From positions 124,001-188,000 of the forward strand of contig CAZCVI010000003.1 of the NCBI GenBank assembly GCA_964502145.1: 64,000 bases of DNA, written 5' to 3'. Positions 52,881-61,072 of this stretch are shown one piece after another; position 1 is the stretch's first letter, and each line of letters starts with the position of its first letter. Made by a program: the position numbers and the translations under genes. Origin of the DNA: CAZCVI01 sp964502145 (GTDB taxonomy: Bacteria > Acidobacteriota > Aminicenantia > UBA2199). The notes below the pieces were generated by a model. It was given only the letters and a program-made list of their open reading frames with translations, did no database searches and was not told the DNA's origin.

Positions 52881-55850
52881 TCAATTCGTCTTAAACAGAT
52901 TCTTCTGTTTAAATATAGCGCCGCGTGAAATCCGGGCATTTATTTTTGCGATGACGTTTTCTTGGAGGCGGACGTGTTTCACATAGGTTGCATCGGCGAG
53001 GTTTTTCTGTTGTTGCAACCAAGGCCAGTCGATGAATTCATCAGGAGAGGTTTTTTTAATGTGAAAATACCCCATTTTAAGGGAGATCAAATTATGGAAG
53101 AAGTGGCTGCCCTGGGAGGGATCGATATTAAAACCGCCGAGGTTGGATTCAATGACGATCCGGGCGTTGGAGATCTGGTGCCATTCGACAGGTATACCAA
53201 GCCAGGGATCGGATGTGCCCCATCTGCCGTAACCAATCAGAATATATTTACGATTTTCAGCGGCCAATTTTTTATTGAGTTCGCCGACTTCAGCAGCGAT
53301 TAAACGGCTCTGCGAAATATCAAAGGTATCGGGATCCACATAAACGATATCGGAAAGTTGATCAATGACACCGTTTCCCATGGCGTGGTGGGAACTGCAA
53401 AAAAGAGATTCGACATGGGTATCGTCCAACGTGATCTCAATATCTTCCTGACCGGCCACCATGGGTCGTATTTGCAGGAGATAGAACTGGGGGTTCTTGG
53501 TTTTGTCTTTGAAAATATTAACGGCGAATTCCATTTCAATATGGGAACCAAAGGATTGTCTGCCGATGGCCAGTAACTGGGTGAGGATTTCAGGCAGGGG
53601 AAAGACGTTGTATTTGAGAATGTTGGCAAAAGTAATGACACGGGGACCGGGTATAGATATAGTATCGCGAATGGCATTATCCTGCCCGCAATAGGTACTG
53701 GCGACAAAAAAAAGACTGCCGTCCTGTTCAGCTTGATTTAATGTGCAGTGGATCAAGCTGCATTTTTCATTATTACTGACCTGCAACTCTTTATTGGTAA
53801 GGTCAAGGGCATAAAAATAACTCTGGGACCGGTGCAAAAACTCGGCGGCAGAAGAAAAAGGGGGATTCATCTCGGGGTATTTGGGAGAAACACGGAATAT
53901 CTGGTTCCCCTCGGCGACAATGATGCCGAGTCCGAGTGCCAATTGCACGACGCCGTCATCGGATTCCTGGTGGGATATAGGATAGTGGTTGTAGGATTGC
54001 GCGGTGCCGGAAATAACGGGATAGTATTTATCATTGTAATTCTGCCCGACGATCTGCTGGATGATTACGGCCATTTTTTCTTCTTCGATGCGAAAGTTGG
54101 TGTTTTTGACATATTCTTTGGGCGACTTATAAAACACGGAGGCAAAGACGAGTTTTAAGGCATCGCAAAGTTGGGTTAAGCGGGTCTCGTGATTGGGGCT
54201 GTTATTGGGCAGCATAAAAGTCGAATAGAGTCCGGCGAAAGGAAGCATCTGGGAGTCTTCCAAGAGACTGGAGGAACGAACGGCAATGGGATAATCCATT
54301 TCAATGAGGAGTGATTTTAAAATGGTGGTGATATGTTCGGGGAAAGGGCATTGGAGAAAACGCTGGGCAATAATGCGATTGTCGGTTGCCTGGATGGCAA
54401 ATTCTTGGAGGCTGTTCTCCCTTATGAATTTCTCGAACACGTCGCTACAAATGACAGCGGTGTGTGGGGTGCGAATCTCGACATTTTGGAATCTGTCAGC
54501 CAATTTGTATTTGGCTAGCAGGGCGTTTAAAAAAGCAATACCGCGTGCTTTTCCACCCAAGGAACCCCCTTCGATCCGTACAAAGGAGTTTTGACTATCC
54601 AATTTCACTTGTCCAAAATCAGTGATTTGACCCAGGTGGTGTTGTAGGTTCAGTTTGACAATTTCGCCGACGATCAGTTTGCGTAGTTCATCGACGTTCG
54701 CAAAATCGGACACTTTCATGGGTCGTAATATCTCGGCGCCCTCGAATTCTGTTCTGGCGCGTAACCAGATCGAAATATGATTGCGTGCGGCATGATATAA
54801 AATGCTTTCAATGGGAATCGTTTGAAGTTTTTCTTCAAATTCGCTGAGGTTAGTAGCGCGGCCAAGCTCCTCGCCTTTTTCAGTGGTAAAAACAAAATCC
54901 CCGAAGCCAAAATGAGAAAGAATATAGGCGTGGAGTTCTTCCAGAAGGTTCTCGGAGTGTTTATAAAGAAAGCCCAATCCTTCTTTTAGGGCGACGTCCT
55001 TGTTTTCCATGTTAGAGGATTGTACGAGAAAGGGTAAATCGGGGATTTCGCCCTTTAGTTTCCGGGCCAGTTTAAAGCCGGCGTTGATATCAATCTCGCC
55101 TTTCCTGGGAAAGCGGACATCGGAGATCACACCCAGGAGGCTGTCCTTGTATTTTTTGCAGATTTTTTGGCCTTGTTCATAGGTTTCGGCCATTAATATT
55201 TTGGGACGGGCGCGCATGCGTAGTTGTCGGTGTAGGGCATTGACGCCTTCTGAAATCAAGGCACGGGTTTGGGTCATGATCTCGCTATAAATAAGGGGTA
55301 GGAATATAGAATAAAACCGGGGGGAGTCTTCAATGATAAGAATAACTCGAACTCCGAGGTTGGTATCATTATCGACATTCTTTAAATCCTCGATATATTT
55401 GATAATAGCAAGTAGAATCCGAGAGTTGCCATTCCAATAAAATACTTTATCAATGACCTTGCTTTCTCTTAAGCGGATCAACAAGGGAATATCGACCCAT
55501 TCATAGGTTAGCAGGATGACAGGCATGCCGGGTTTGAGTTTTTTTACTTTTCTGCCGAATTCGAGGAGATTCATATCGGAAATCCGCGACATGGTGATGA
55601 CGACGTCGTAGGTATTCTTTTTTAAGGCATGGAGTGCCTCACTTGCAGTGGATACGCGGGTAATCTTGGGGATAAACCAGAGGTTAAAATCGCTGTATTC
55701 ATTAAATATGCGTTCTGAGAGTCCGCCGTCTTCTTCTATCACGAAGGCATCGTAAAAGCTTGAGACCAGGAGTATTTCCCGGACCCGAAAGCGCATCAGA
55801 TCATGGAAAATACCAAACTGGGGCTCGTAATCCTCTTTTATCTGTATCAT
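52881..55850 (-). CDS. REC-REC-pyruvate/PEP-binding fusion protein
   Basis: 989 residues, GAGG before the ATG. The first REC (about 20-155) lacks the phosphoacceptor (VVITMSRISD in place of a D.MP). The second REC (about 165-310) keeps IIEDSPRFYS, ISDVRFPRKG and a Lys (LYKHS). Residues ~435-775 are a PPDK/PEP-synthase N-terminal ATP-grasp domain (GGSLGGKARGIAFLN, AVRSSSLLEDSQMLPFAGLY, YLLQIRPMV). The phosphohistidine swivel and PEP barrel of a true PEP synthase are absent; a ~200-residue tail with GYGRWGTSDPWLGIPV follows. It may be a phosphorylation-controlled kinase of unknown substrate. Confidence 0.85.
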   Translation of the reverse strand: MIQIKEDYEPQFGIFHDLMRFRVREILLVSSFYDAFVIEEDGGLSERIFNEYSDFNLWFIPKITRVSTASEALHALKKNTYDVVITMSRISDMNLLEFGRKVKKLKPGMPVILLTYEWVDIPLLIRLRESKVIDKVFYWNGNSRILLAIIKYIEDLKNVDNDTNLGVRVILIIEDSPRFYSIFLPLIYSEIMTQTRALISEGVNALHRQLRMRARPKILMAETYEQGQKICKKYKDSLLGVISDVRFPRKGEIDINAGFKLARKLKGEIPDLPFLVQSSNMENKDVALKEGLGFLYKHSENLLEELHAYILSHFGFGDFVFTTEKGEELGRATNLSEFEEKLQTIPIESILYHAARNHISIWLRARTEFEGAEILRPMKVSDFANVDELRKLIVGEIVKLNLQHHLGQITDFGQVKLDSQNSFVRIEGGSLGGKARGIAFLNALLAKYKLADRFQNVEIRTPHTAVICSDVFEKFIRENSLQEFAIQATDNRIIAQRFLQCPFPEHITTILKSLLIEMDYPIAVRSSSLLEDSQMLPFAGLYSTFMLPNNSPNHETRLTQLCDALKLVFASVFYKSPKEYVKNTNFRIEEEKMAVIIQQIVGQNYNDKYYPVISGTAQSYNHYPISHQESDDGVVQLALGLGIIVAEGNQIFRVSPKYPEMNPPFSSAAEFLHRSQSYFYALDLTNKELQVSNNEKCSLIHCTLNQAEQDGSLFFVASTYCGQDNAIRDTISIPGPRVITFANILKYNVFPLPEILTQLLAIGRQSFGSHIEMEFAVNIFKDKTKNPQFYLLQIRPMVAGQEDIEITLDDTHVESLFCSSHHAMGNGVIDQLSDIVYVDPDTFDISQSRLIAAEVGELNKKLAAENRKYILIGYGRWGTSDPWLGIPVEWHQISNARIVIESNLGGFNIDPSQGSHFFHNLISLKMGYFHIKKTSPDEFIDWPWLQQQKNLADATYVKHVRLQENVIAKINARISRGAIFKQKNLFKTN

Positions 55851-56248
55851 CGTATCCTCGTTTTTAATTTAGTTCTGATTATCTGACCAGAACTTAATCA
55901 TAAATGATTCTTGAGAATATTTCAAGCAAAATATTTTTGCTTTGGGTGCCTGATTAAGCGACCAGATGTAAACAACGTGGACAGAGTCCACAATCTGGAC
56001 AAAAGTGACTTAAAACAAACGGGTTTTAAAAAAAAAACTTCTGGACTGAGGGAAAAACGAGGGAATGTTTCTCCCGGCAGCGTAACACGGCCTCAAAAAG
56101 AAGAATTCTATGAAGGAAAAGTATTTCAGTGAGAAGAAATTGGCTTCCTTTGGTTAGAAAAAGGGGTGCTGTGCCTAAAAAATTAGAATTTTGTGGCGAT
56201 GACGTGTCACATCGTCTCTCATTTGAGGTGATTTGTCTTGCTTCTAAG

Positions 56249-56416
56249 GTGCAATGCCTCCATGTCGGGGTACAATTGCAACTTGTCGCGGTGCAATCAC
56301 TCCATGTCGCGGTGCAATTACAACTTGTCGGGTTGCAAGTTCTCATTGCACTTGTAAAGTGTTTCATCGCACGAGTAAAGTGTCTCATTGCACTCGTACA
56401 AGGTGTAAGTTCTCTA
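56249..56416. repeat. Eight-unit 21-bp tandem repeat array
   Basis: Units in exact 21-bp register each start with a GTGCAA/GTACAA/GTAAAG-like word, alternating ...CTCCATGTCGCG and ...CAACTTGTCGGG ends. No spacers, no SD for frames through it. The remainder of the 800-bp gap (55851-56650) holds AT-rich sequence and a small GTGGAC-AGA-GTCCAC palindrome at 55977-55991. Confidence 0.9.
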
Positions 56417-56650
56417 TCAAAGTGTTCGAGTTTCCCTTTAAAACGTCTATTATTTCTGAAATTTATTGACGGAAATAACCAGAGGCAAGAGAAAATATAA
56501 AATTTTAAGTGCCCTGCGGACTATTTTAAACACCTGTAAAGGAGTTTCTCCTGCCGTTAATATCCATGAATTTATTTTTTTTTGTTGAATTTTCCTCAAA
56601 ATGATTTATTATTTAATTGTACAGTTTTTTGGATGATATGGGAGAGAAAA

Positions 56651-58363
56651 ATGCCTAAATTAAAATTTAAAATGAACCAGTGTTTACCAATGGCATTGGA
56701 AACACTTGGGCATTATAGAATCGATTCTGTCATAAACGAATTTTTGGAAAAATTCAAAATGAGTTTAGATGGGAACAGAGTTGACAAACTTGCAGACATA
56801 AAAGCGGCGGTTCTTACGCCAGGGAAACATCCTACATTTCGGGACTTGTCTGATTACATAGATGAGTTAAAGTGGCACGGGAAACAACACATCTTCCTTT
56901 TTTCATTGAAGGGGGTAAGTGCAGATTATCTTGCCAAACTTAGAGATGGCAGCTATATTGAAAAACAGCTCCATGCAGACAAACTTTTTAACAAAAATAG
57001 ACTGATATGGGAAGAGACGGAACCGGTATTGGCTGGAATCACCCATGCGTTTGATACCGAGAAAGTGCAAGGCAAGCTTATATTCAAATGGATTGAAACC
57101 CGTGAATTCGAAGTACTGGAAAAAGATCCTGCCAAGAAAAAAGTGGTGGTCATAAAAAAAGAACGAGCGGTCAACTTCTTTATGATTAATCTTAATGATG
57201 GTACAGCGGAACTGCGCATCCAAATCCTACAACCCAATTCCATAAATCCATTAAAAAGCATGGTTGATTTTTATAAAAAAGAGATCAATCGGTTTATCCA
57301 CCTGGACTACTTTACACCGGTTGCAATGGATCCCGTCATCAGAACCTTTTTAAGAACAGAACAATTGCCAATAAGGGAATTTCAGATCATATTTGCTGAA
57401 AAAGGCAAAATGTCAGGAAAACATTTCCTACCCTTACAATTAAAACTAAATCTACTGTTCAGACCCTTCTTTAGCAAAGAAATGAAGCTGTGCTGGGAGA
57501 GTGACCAAGTAGTCGGTAAGGGTTCGCGCGTGTTTTTCACCCTCAATGGCGAAAGCGACGATATCCTTTTTAATTCGATTACAGACCAATCGAAAGTGGA
57601 AGATATCTTAATACGGTTAAGAGTGTTGAGCACGGAATTAATCAAAATGGATGAATTAAAAGCACTGGCATCAAGCTACCCCCAGCATATCCGTATCTTA
57701 TCAGGAATCGATTTCTTATTCATGGGATTAAAAAAATTAAAGATCAAGGTGACAGAAATTTCCGAAATGGGTTGGTTGGATCAAGACACTATCAAAGAGC
57801 TTTTCAAAATAATTACAGAACAATTTCCAGAAAAATTCTACCTGGAAGGAACAGATTTTGACGTGCTGGTAATCCGCAATTGTTTTACTCTCCAAGGTGG
57901 ATTGCAAGAGTGCATTAATCGGAGACTTGATACTTCCAAGTGTAAAGATATTCTAAAACCTGCGGCGACGGTCACACTTATAGGGATTCTTTATACTATC
58001 ACAAGGACACTGGGAACTAATATGGCCCAATGGATTGCTGATGAAGTAGTGAATAAAGTCATTCATGGTATCCCTGTATTCTTTATTAAAAGTGTATTAA
58101 CGATGCTCCTGGCAGTTTTTATTTTTGGTACGACATCTATTTTCCGAAAAATCCCCAAAACTGTGCAGAACTTCATTATAATAATATTCAAGAGTTTGCA
58201 GGATGGGGGGACTCTGGGGAAAAAATTTAACAAGATTCTCCAGAAACCAATAACTAAGCTAGAAATCATATGGAATAAATTACAACCAACCTTTATCAGC
58301 CTGATATCTCTGATTATTTTTATATTCATGTTTTTCCTGTTTACCCTGATCTCACAAATTTAA
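56651..58363 (+). CDS. Membrane-anchored protein of unknown function
   Basis: 570 residues from the ATG at 56651, preceded by GGGAG; a longer frame to 56582 lacks SD. The first ~440 residues are soluble alpha/beta with no motif I recognise. The last 130 residues contain two or three TM helices (TLIGILYTITRTLG, IKSVLTMLLAVFIFG, FISLISLIIFIFMFFLFT). Probably C-terminally anchored, cytoplasm facing. It is convergent with the small genes beyond element 4. Confidence 0.72.
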   Translation: MPKLKFKMNQCLPMALETLGHYRIDSVINEFLEKFKMSLDGNRVDKLADIKAAVLTPGKHPTFRDLSDYIDELKWHGKQHIFLFSLKGVSADYLAKLRDGSYIEKQLHADKLFNKNRLIWEETEPVLAGITHAFDTEKVQGKLIFKWIETREFEVLEKDPAKKKVVVIKKERAVNFFMINLNDGTAELRIQILQPNSINPLKSMVDFYKKEINRFIHLDYFTPVAMDPVIRTFLRTEQLPIREFQIIFAEKGKMSGKHFLPLQLKLNLLFRPFFSKEMKLCWESDQVVGKGSRVFFTLNGESDDILFNSITDQSKVEDILIRLRVLSTELIKMDELKALASSYPQHIRILSGIDFLFMGLKKLKIKVTEISEMGWLDQDTIKELFKIITEQFPEKFYLEGTDFDVLVIRNCFTLQGGLQECINRRLDTSKCKDILKPAATVTLIGILYTITRTLGTNMAQWIADEVVNKVIHGIPVFFIKSVLTMLLAVFIFGTTSIFRKIPKTVQNFIIIIFKSLQDGGTLGKKFNKILQKPITKLEIIWNKLQPTFISLISLIIFIFMFFLFTLISQI

Positions 58364-58441
58364 GAAGGAAAAAAGGGGGGGTTCCAAGGGAGGCAGTCCT
58401 TTATCCCTCGAAGTCACCGTTGGAGATTATGGAATTACCCT

Positions 58442-58595
58442 GAATTCACCGCCAAGTTAATGGGAAATATGGGAAGTATGAGAAGTATGGGAAGTATGGG
58501 ATAAACAAAAATTTTCCCATTCCTCCCATACTTCTCATACTTCCCATATTTCCCACTTGCGGTTACGATACTCTCAAGGAACTGGCGGTGAATCC
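58442..58595. repeat. Palindromic element 4, TGGGAAGTA type
   Basis: Outer arms GAATTCACCGCCA (58442-58454) and TGGCGGTGAATCC (58583-58595). Inner 9-bp ATGGGAAGT repeats and complementary ACTTCCCAT repeats meet at ATAAACAAAAATTTT. Same outer arms as element 1 and same inner unit as element 3, the most complete copy. Confidence 0.88.
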
Positions 58596-58715
58596 AGGTT
58601 ACGGAACATATTTCAAAAAAAGAATTGGAAAAGGCCATACGAACCTCCCGGAGTTTTCTTGAGGCGATTAAATCATTACTTAATAATAACAAAAATAGGG
58701 ACATATAAGCGAAAA

Positions 58716-58788
58716 GCACCGGGCACAGGATACGTTCTTTACGGAAGGAGGCTTAGTCGATTAACCTCATATATCCTGTGCCCAGCAC
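58716..58788. repeat. 73-bp imperfect inverted repeat
   Basis: Arms GCACCGGGCACAGGATA and TATCCTGTGCCCAGCAC (17 bp, two mismatches) around a 39-nt loop. It lies downstream of element 4 near the end of the small minus-strand gene; origin unknown. Confidence 0.65.
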
Positions 58789-58838
58789 CGATTTATTCAA
58801 AAAAATTATTTGGAAGACATGGTAAAACATTATGTTCG

Positions 58839-59084
58839 CTAGCGCCTATTTTTTTCCCATCGGGGCCGGACATCGGGCGCCCATATTCGATATTTATACA
58901 ATTTAGCGAAAGACTCTTTGGCGCCACCCAATGTCAGGTAGGACTTCTCTGTCAATACACGGTTGCAATGAATGACCAGCAGTTTAAAGCCAGTTTGGAA
59001 TTCTATAATCCAAGCTGCTTGCAAAAAATAGTAGATGTTGTTTTGCAGAGCGTATACATCAATCACACCGTTTTCCGTAGTCAT
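58839..59084 (-). CDS. Small protein of unknown function
   Basis: 81 residues, mixed alpha/beta, no signal peptide. AAGAAGGAAG lies about 15 bases before the ATG, weak spacing. It follows the 140-residue gene by 28 bp on the same strand. ENGVIDVYALQNNIYYFLQA looks protein-like rather than random, and VRPRWEKNRR ends it. A two-gene unit (toxin-antitoxin-like size) is possible but unproven. Confidence 0.5.
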   Translation of the reverse strand: MTTENGVIDVYALQNNIYYFLQAAWIIEFQTGFKLLVIHCNRVLTEKSYLTLGGAKESFAKLYKYRIWAPDVRPRWEKNRR

Positions 59085-59112
59085 AGTGCGGAATCAGCTT
59101 CCTTCTTGGCTT

Positions 59113-59535
59113 TTAGAGCTTGCTAAATCGTGCCAAGTGTACTTTTAAGGGCCGGAGTTGATCTTCTAACATCCGTCTTTCGATTTCTTTTCTGAATTTA
59201 TCGCGTTTGTCCACGGTATCCTCCGAGTAGATATCATTGATAAATTCGGTCACTTCGCCAGGGCAATTTTTTGCAATCTCCTTGAATAAAAAGCTAAAAT
59301 CTGGAATATAGTTCAACTGTTTGCCGAGCATTTCCCATTCTTCGGTTGAATTTTCGATGAACTTGTCCAGAAAATAACTTCGATAATAGCTCAATACGGC
59401 TTCCGGATGTTTAAGAAACTCCTGAACAAAGCTATTGATTTGAACCATACCGCCATAGGTCTTCTCAATCTCACCCAAGGGTCCATCGTTAATGTCGGCA
59501 AATAACTCGACCTCTAATTTAAATTTAACTTCCAT
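59113..59535 (-). CDS. Small helical protein of unknown function
   Basis: 140 residues, AGGAGG before the ATG. Acidic N-terminus with FADINDGPLGEI, helical middle (VQINSFVQEFLKHPEAVLSY), basic C-terminus (IERRMLEDQLRPLKVHLARF). No known family. First of a two-gene minus-strand unit. Confidence 0.68.
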   Translation of the reverse strand: MEVKFKLEVELFADINDGPLGEIEKTYGGMVQINSFVQEFLKHPEAVLSYYRSYFLDKFIENSTEEWEMLGKQLNYIPDFSFLFKEIAKNCPGEVTEFINDIYSEDTVDKRDKFRKEIERRMLEDQLRPLKVHLARFSKL

Positions 59536-59753
59536 AATTCCTCCTAGTTGATATATTTATATGGTATAGATGGTATAGACTTTTTTTTATCCGCGTTAAC
59601 TTGTTACGCCTCACATTCATATCATTCATTGGAAATAGTGGCGATTTGATGTGTTCCCTTAAATTGTTTCTCATGGTAACCTCTGATGGAATGATAAATA
59701 GGACTTGGTGTGGATGGATATCCTATTTAATATAAAAAATTCTTTTACTTTCC

Positions 59754-59782
59754 TTGCATTTTGAATGAATAGGTTGTATAAT
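59754..59782 (+). promoter_or_regulatory. Promoter upstream of cassette B
   Basis: TTGCAT, 17-nt spacer, TATAAT. A GGAGG (59791-59795) plus GTG (59803) follow, giving a 180-codon frame, then the secreted-protein gene 600 bp on. This could start the operon with a long leader. Confidence 0.6.
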
Positions 59783-59802
59783 ACGTAGCTGGAGGTTCGA
59801 TT

Positions 59803-60345
59803 GTGTTGAAACTTGGCGCGGTTAATCATTACTATGTGTCTCATTGCAGTGAAAAGAGAGGGACTTGCTGTCTACAGCCATATTTGGGGACCGTCAGTAA
59901 TCTCAATTTCGTAATTGCGCAAAAAGAAATACGCAAAAAAGCGATAGGGTATTCCCCTCGCCTATCCGGCAAGACATTGACAGGCAAAAGAAAATCTTCC
60001 TTGCTGCCACCATATGATTTCAGTTCAATGTTTTTCATGCTGAGATATTACAACTCAATAACGAATATGTCAAGATGTTTTTTAGATAATTTTTTGCTTA
60101 AATATGGTACGCACATTGCACCTCAATTGCAATGTGCGTTTCCAGACAGAATCTATCTTAAGAAATTACCATTTCGCAATGAAGAAACCAGAAAAAAGCT
60201 CACAATCCTACCAACGCAATTAAGAATTTTTGCACGCTATAGCGTTTTTCCACTCAAATCAAGCATCCTCATTAGAACGGGGAGATTTTCAGCAACCGGA
60301 CGTTTTTGGGCAGCATGTGCTGCGAGTGTTTCGCATAATCAATAA
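59803..60345 (+). CDS. Doubtful 180-codon ORF in cassette B leader
   Basis: The frame has a promoter, GGAGG and GTG at proper spacing, but composition (Arg/Ser/Leu-rich, no recognisable domain) is that of a chance frame, and it contains the 60109-60139 hairpin. It may be a remnant of a lost gene or a leader region. The rest of 59536-60378 shows nothing else. Confidence 0.2.
   Translation: MLKLGAVNHYYVSHCSEKRGTCCLQPYLGTVSNLNFVIAQKEIRKKAIGYSPRLSGKTLTGKRKSSLLPPYDFSSMFFMLRYYNSITNMSRCFLDNFLLKYGTHIAPQLQCAFPDRIYLKKLPFRNEETRKKLTILPTQLRIFARYSVFPLKSSILIRTGRFSATGRFWAACAASVSHNQ
60109..60139 (+). promoter_or_regulatory. Perfect hairpin upstream of the cassette B secreted protein
   Basis: ACGCACATTGCA-CCTCAAT-TGCAATGTGCGT: 12-bp perfect arms, 7-nt loop. 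No T-tract follows, so an operator or leader structure is as likely as a terminator. Confidence 0.5.
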
Positions 60346-60378
60346 TCGTAAATAATAAATAAGCCAAGGAGGCATCAG

Positions 60379-61050
60379 ATGAACAGAAAAAAAAGTCAGG
60401 CAGTAGGAATGGTGTGGGCAGGAGTGCTCATCTTGTTATTGGGCACAAATTTAAGCTTTGGAAGGGTGCAGGGAAATAAGGGCGATATTGCCTATACAGA
60501 GTTACCTGAAACGACTTCAGCCAGTAGAGTGGCCTCAATCGAAGATTTTATTGTGACAGGTGCCGGTTTTTATTTTAAAGCGAATGTCGATGCACAGACT
60601 CTCTTAACCATTATCGAACTTCAGGATGTGGATGGGGTTGTCCTAGATGATTTGCAAAAAGTGGTTGACAGTTCCTTGAAGAATATAAACGCGGCAGTTG
60701 ATTCATATTCCCAACTTTTGGATAAAGCCAAGTCAACACCTTATAATCAAATAGTAATCAATCAATTGAGCCAGTTTGACTATACAGATTTCAGACTGAA
60801 ATACGGGTTAAGCCCGGATACCTTTGGAAAAGTCGAAGTATATCTGCGAGATGGTAACATCACAGGAATTTTCAAGGAGATTTACGAGAACTGCCTGCAA
60901 ATCCAAAAAATGTTAATGGCCATCAAAAGCGACATTGAGCAAAACAGGATGCCTGAGTTGTCCGTCTGTTGGCAGCTCAATGAAAAATTCGCGGAATCCT
61001 CATTATTTGGGAGCTATGCAGCAAGAGTATTCTACGCTATTGATAAATAA
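60379..61050 (+). CDS. Secreted helical protein of the permease cassette (copy B)
   Basis: 223 residues, AAGGAGG before the ATG. Signal peptide GMVWAGVLILLLGTNLSFG; mature helical domain. Conserved against copy A at 20.2 kb: TPYNQIVINQLSQFDYTDFRL and WQLNEKFAESSLFGSYAAR. Low overall identity but the same spacing and length. It is followed 22 bp later by the permease. Confidence 0.78.
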   Translation: MNRKKSQAVGMVWAGVLILLLGTNLSFGRVQGNKGDIAYTELPETTSASRVASIEDFIVTGAGFYFKANVDAQTLLTIIELQDVDGVVLDDLQKVVDSSLKNINAAVDSYSQLLDKAKSTPYNQIVINQLSQFDYTDFRLKYGLSPDTFGKVEVYLRDGNITGIFKEIYENCLQIQKMLMAIKSDIEQNRMPELSVCWQLNEKFAESSLFGSYAARVFYAIDK

Positions 61051-61072
61051 ACCTATCCGTACAGAGGTTAAG

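Noticed and set aside
56026..56388. 120-codon minus-strand frame with heptapeptide repeats through the 21-bp array
   Set aside because: A 21-bp period keeps any frame open; there is no SD, and the downstream sequence is Phe/Leu-rich noise.
59783..60378. Riboswitch in the cassette B leader
   Set aside because: I can find only one simple hairpin and no known aptamer consensus.
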